A DNA stretch of 5,663 nucleotides. Source: Actinomycetota bacterium (GTDB lineage: Bacteria; Actinomycetota; Nitriliruptoria; Euzebyales; Egibacteraceae). Where the stretch lies: contig JAHWKQ010000048.1 in NCBI GenBank assembly GCA_019347785.1, positions 5,960 through 11,622 of the forward strand, read 5' to 3'. Below, in pieces: positions 5,416-5,663 of this stretch; positions within the stretch are counted from its first letter, which is position 1, and each line of letters begins with the position of its first letter. The notes beneath the pieces were generated by a model, which was given only the letters and a program-made list of their open reading frames with translations, did not search any database and was not told where the DNA came from. The position numbers and the translations under genes are program-made.

Positions 5416-5663
5416 TCCTCGGTGCGGGAGTCCTCCGGGTTCTGGAAGATCCGCTCGGTGCGGTCGTACTCCACGAGGCGACCGAAGCGCGCCCCGCCGT
5501 GGTCGTGGTCCACCTCTGTGGTGATGAATGCGGTGCGGTCGCTGACCCGGGCGGCCTGCTGCATGTTGTGGGTGACGATCATCAGCGTGTAGTCCTGCTG
5601 CAACTCGCGCATGAGGTCCTCGATCCGCGCCGTCGCCACCGGGTCGAGCGCCGAGCACGGCTC
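5391..5663 (-). CDS. pstB: PstB, phosphate ABC transporter ATPase (3' part only)
   Basis: ATP-hydrolysing subunit of the high-affinity phosphate importer PstSCAB. Only the last 90 residues are inside the window; the frame is open to the right edge, so the GTG at 5639 is internal. Visible motifs in order: the end of Walker B with the catalytic Glu and D-loop (EPCSALDPVATARIEDL), the switch His in VTHNMQQAARVSD, and the PstB-specific C-terminus (RLVEYDRTERIFQNPEDS, then RTEDYVSGRFG). The Cys and Ser of EPCSALDP are a PstB hallmark among ABC ATPases. Compared with E. coli PstB, about 11 extra residues, including EVDHDHGG, stand between TAF and the RLVEY strand. The gene runs towards phoU and their ends overlap by 25 bases; pstS, pstC and pstA would be expected upstream, beyond the right edge. 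Confidence 0.95.
   Translation of the reverse strand, partial: EPCSALDPVATARIEDLMRELQQDYTLMIVTHNMQQAARVSDRTAFITTEVDHDHGGARFGRLVEYDRTERIFQNPEDSRTEDYVSGRFG

Noticed and set aside
4525..5658. Open extension upstream of the response regulator on the minus strand, giving a possible 606-residue protein
   Set aside because: The extension is antisense to phoU and lacks recognisable domains; the regulator family begins at MPKVLVVEDE, encoded from 4524.
1..5663. RNA genes, CRISPR arrays, insertion sequences, attachment sites, riboswitches
   Set aside because: I looked for tRNA-like cloverleafs, regular repeat-spacer blocks, transposase motifs and terminal repeats, and saw none; apart from 4525-4683 nearly all bases are coding.

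Overview
The window is very G+C-rich and densely packed, with third codon positions almost all G or C. The RegX3/SenX3-type two-component pair, the mix of GTG and ATG starts and a PHO-box-like repeat point to a high-GC actinomycetote. I cannot name the class from the sequence, and nothing here looks like recent transfer or a mobile element.

Layout: (1) bases 1-1756, plus strand: the 3' three-quarters of a TrkH-type K+ transporter, then a GTGA-overlapped gene for a small two-helix membrane protein with a likely OB-fold-like middle domain. (2) bases 4524 down to 1713, minus strand: a tight run of response regulator (RegX3/PhoP-type), sensor kinase (SenX3/PhoR-type) and endonuclease III, with gaps of 16 and 12 bases. 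(3) bases 4525-4683: the only real intergenic region, a divergent control region. (4) bases 4684-5415, plus strand: phoU. (5) bases 5391-5663, minus strand: the 3' end of pstB, cut by the window edge. Both convergent junctions overlap: nth with the membrane-protein gene by 44 bases, and pstB with phoU by 25 bases.

Functionally the right-hand part is a phosphate-sensing module. PstB powers the high-affinity phosphate importer, PhoU links transporter state to the kinase, the SenX3-like kinase has almost no extracytoplasmic part and so probably reads the Pst/PhoU state from inside, and the RegX3-like regulator acts on DNA. The regulator-phoU intergenic region has three TTCA(C/T)C units in 11-base phase, the form of an actinobacterial PHO box, so the module probably controls its own genes.

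I do not see a wholly new system. The best leads are the uncharacterised TrkH-coupled membrane protein, the architecture of the divergent control region (PHO box, possible leaderless regulator mRNA, two-codon ORF abutting phoU), and the antisense overlap of phoU with pstB.
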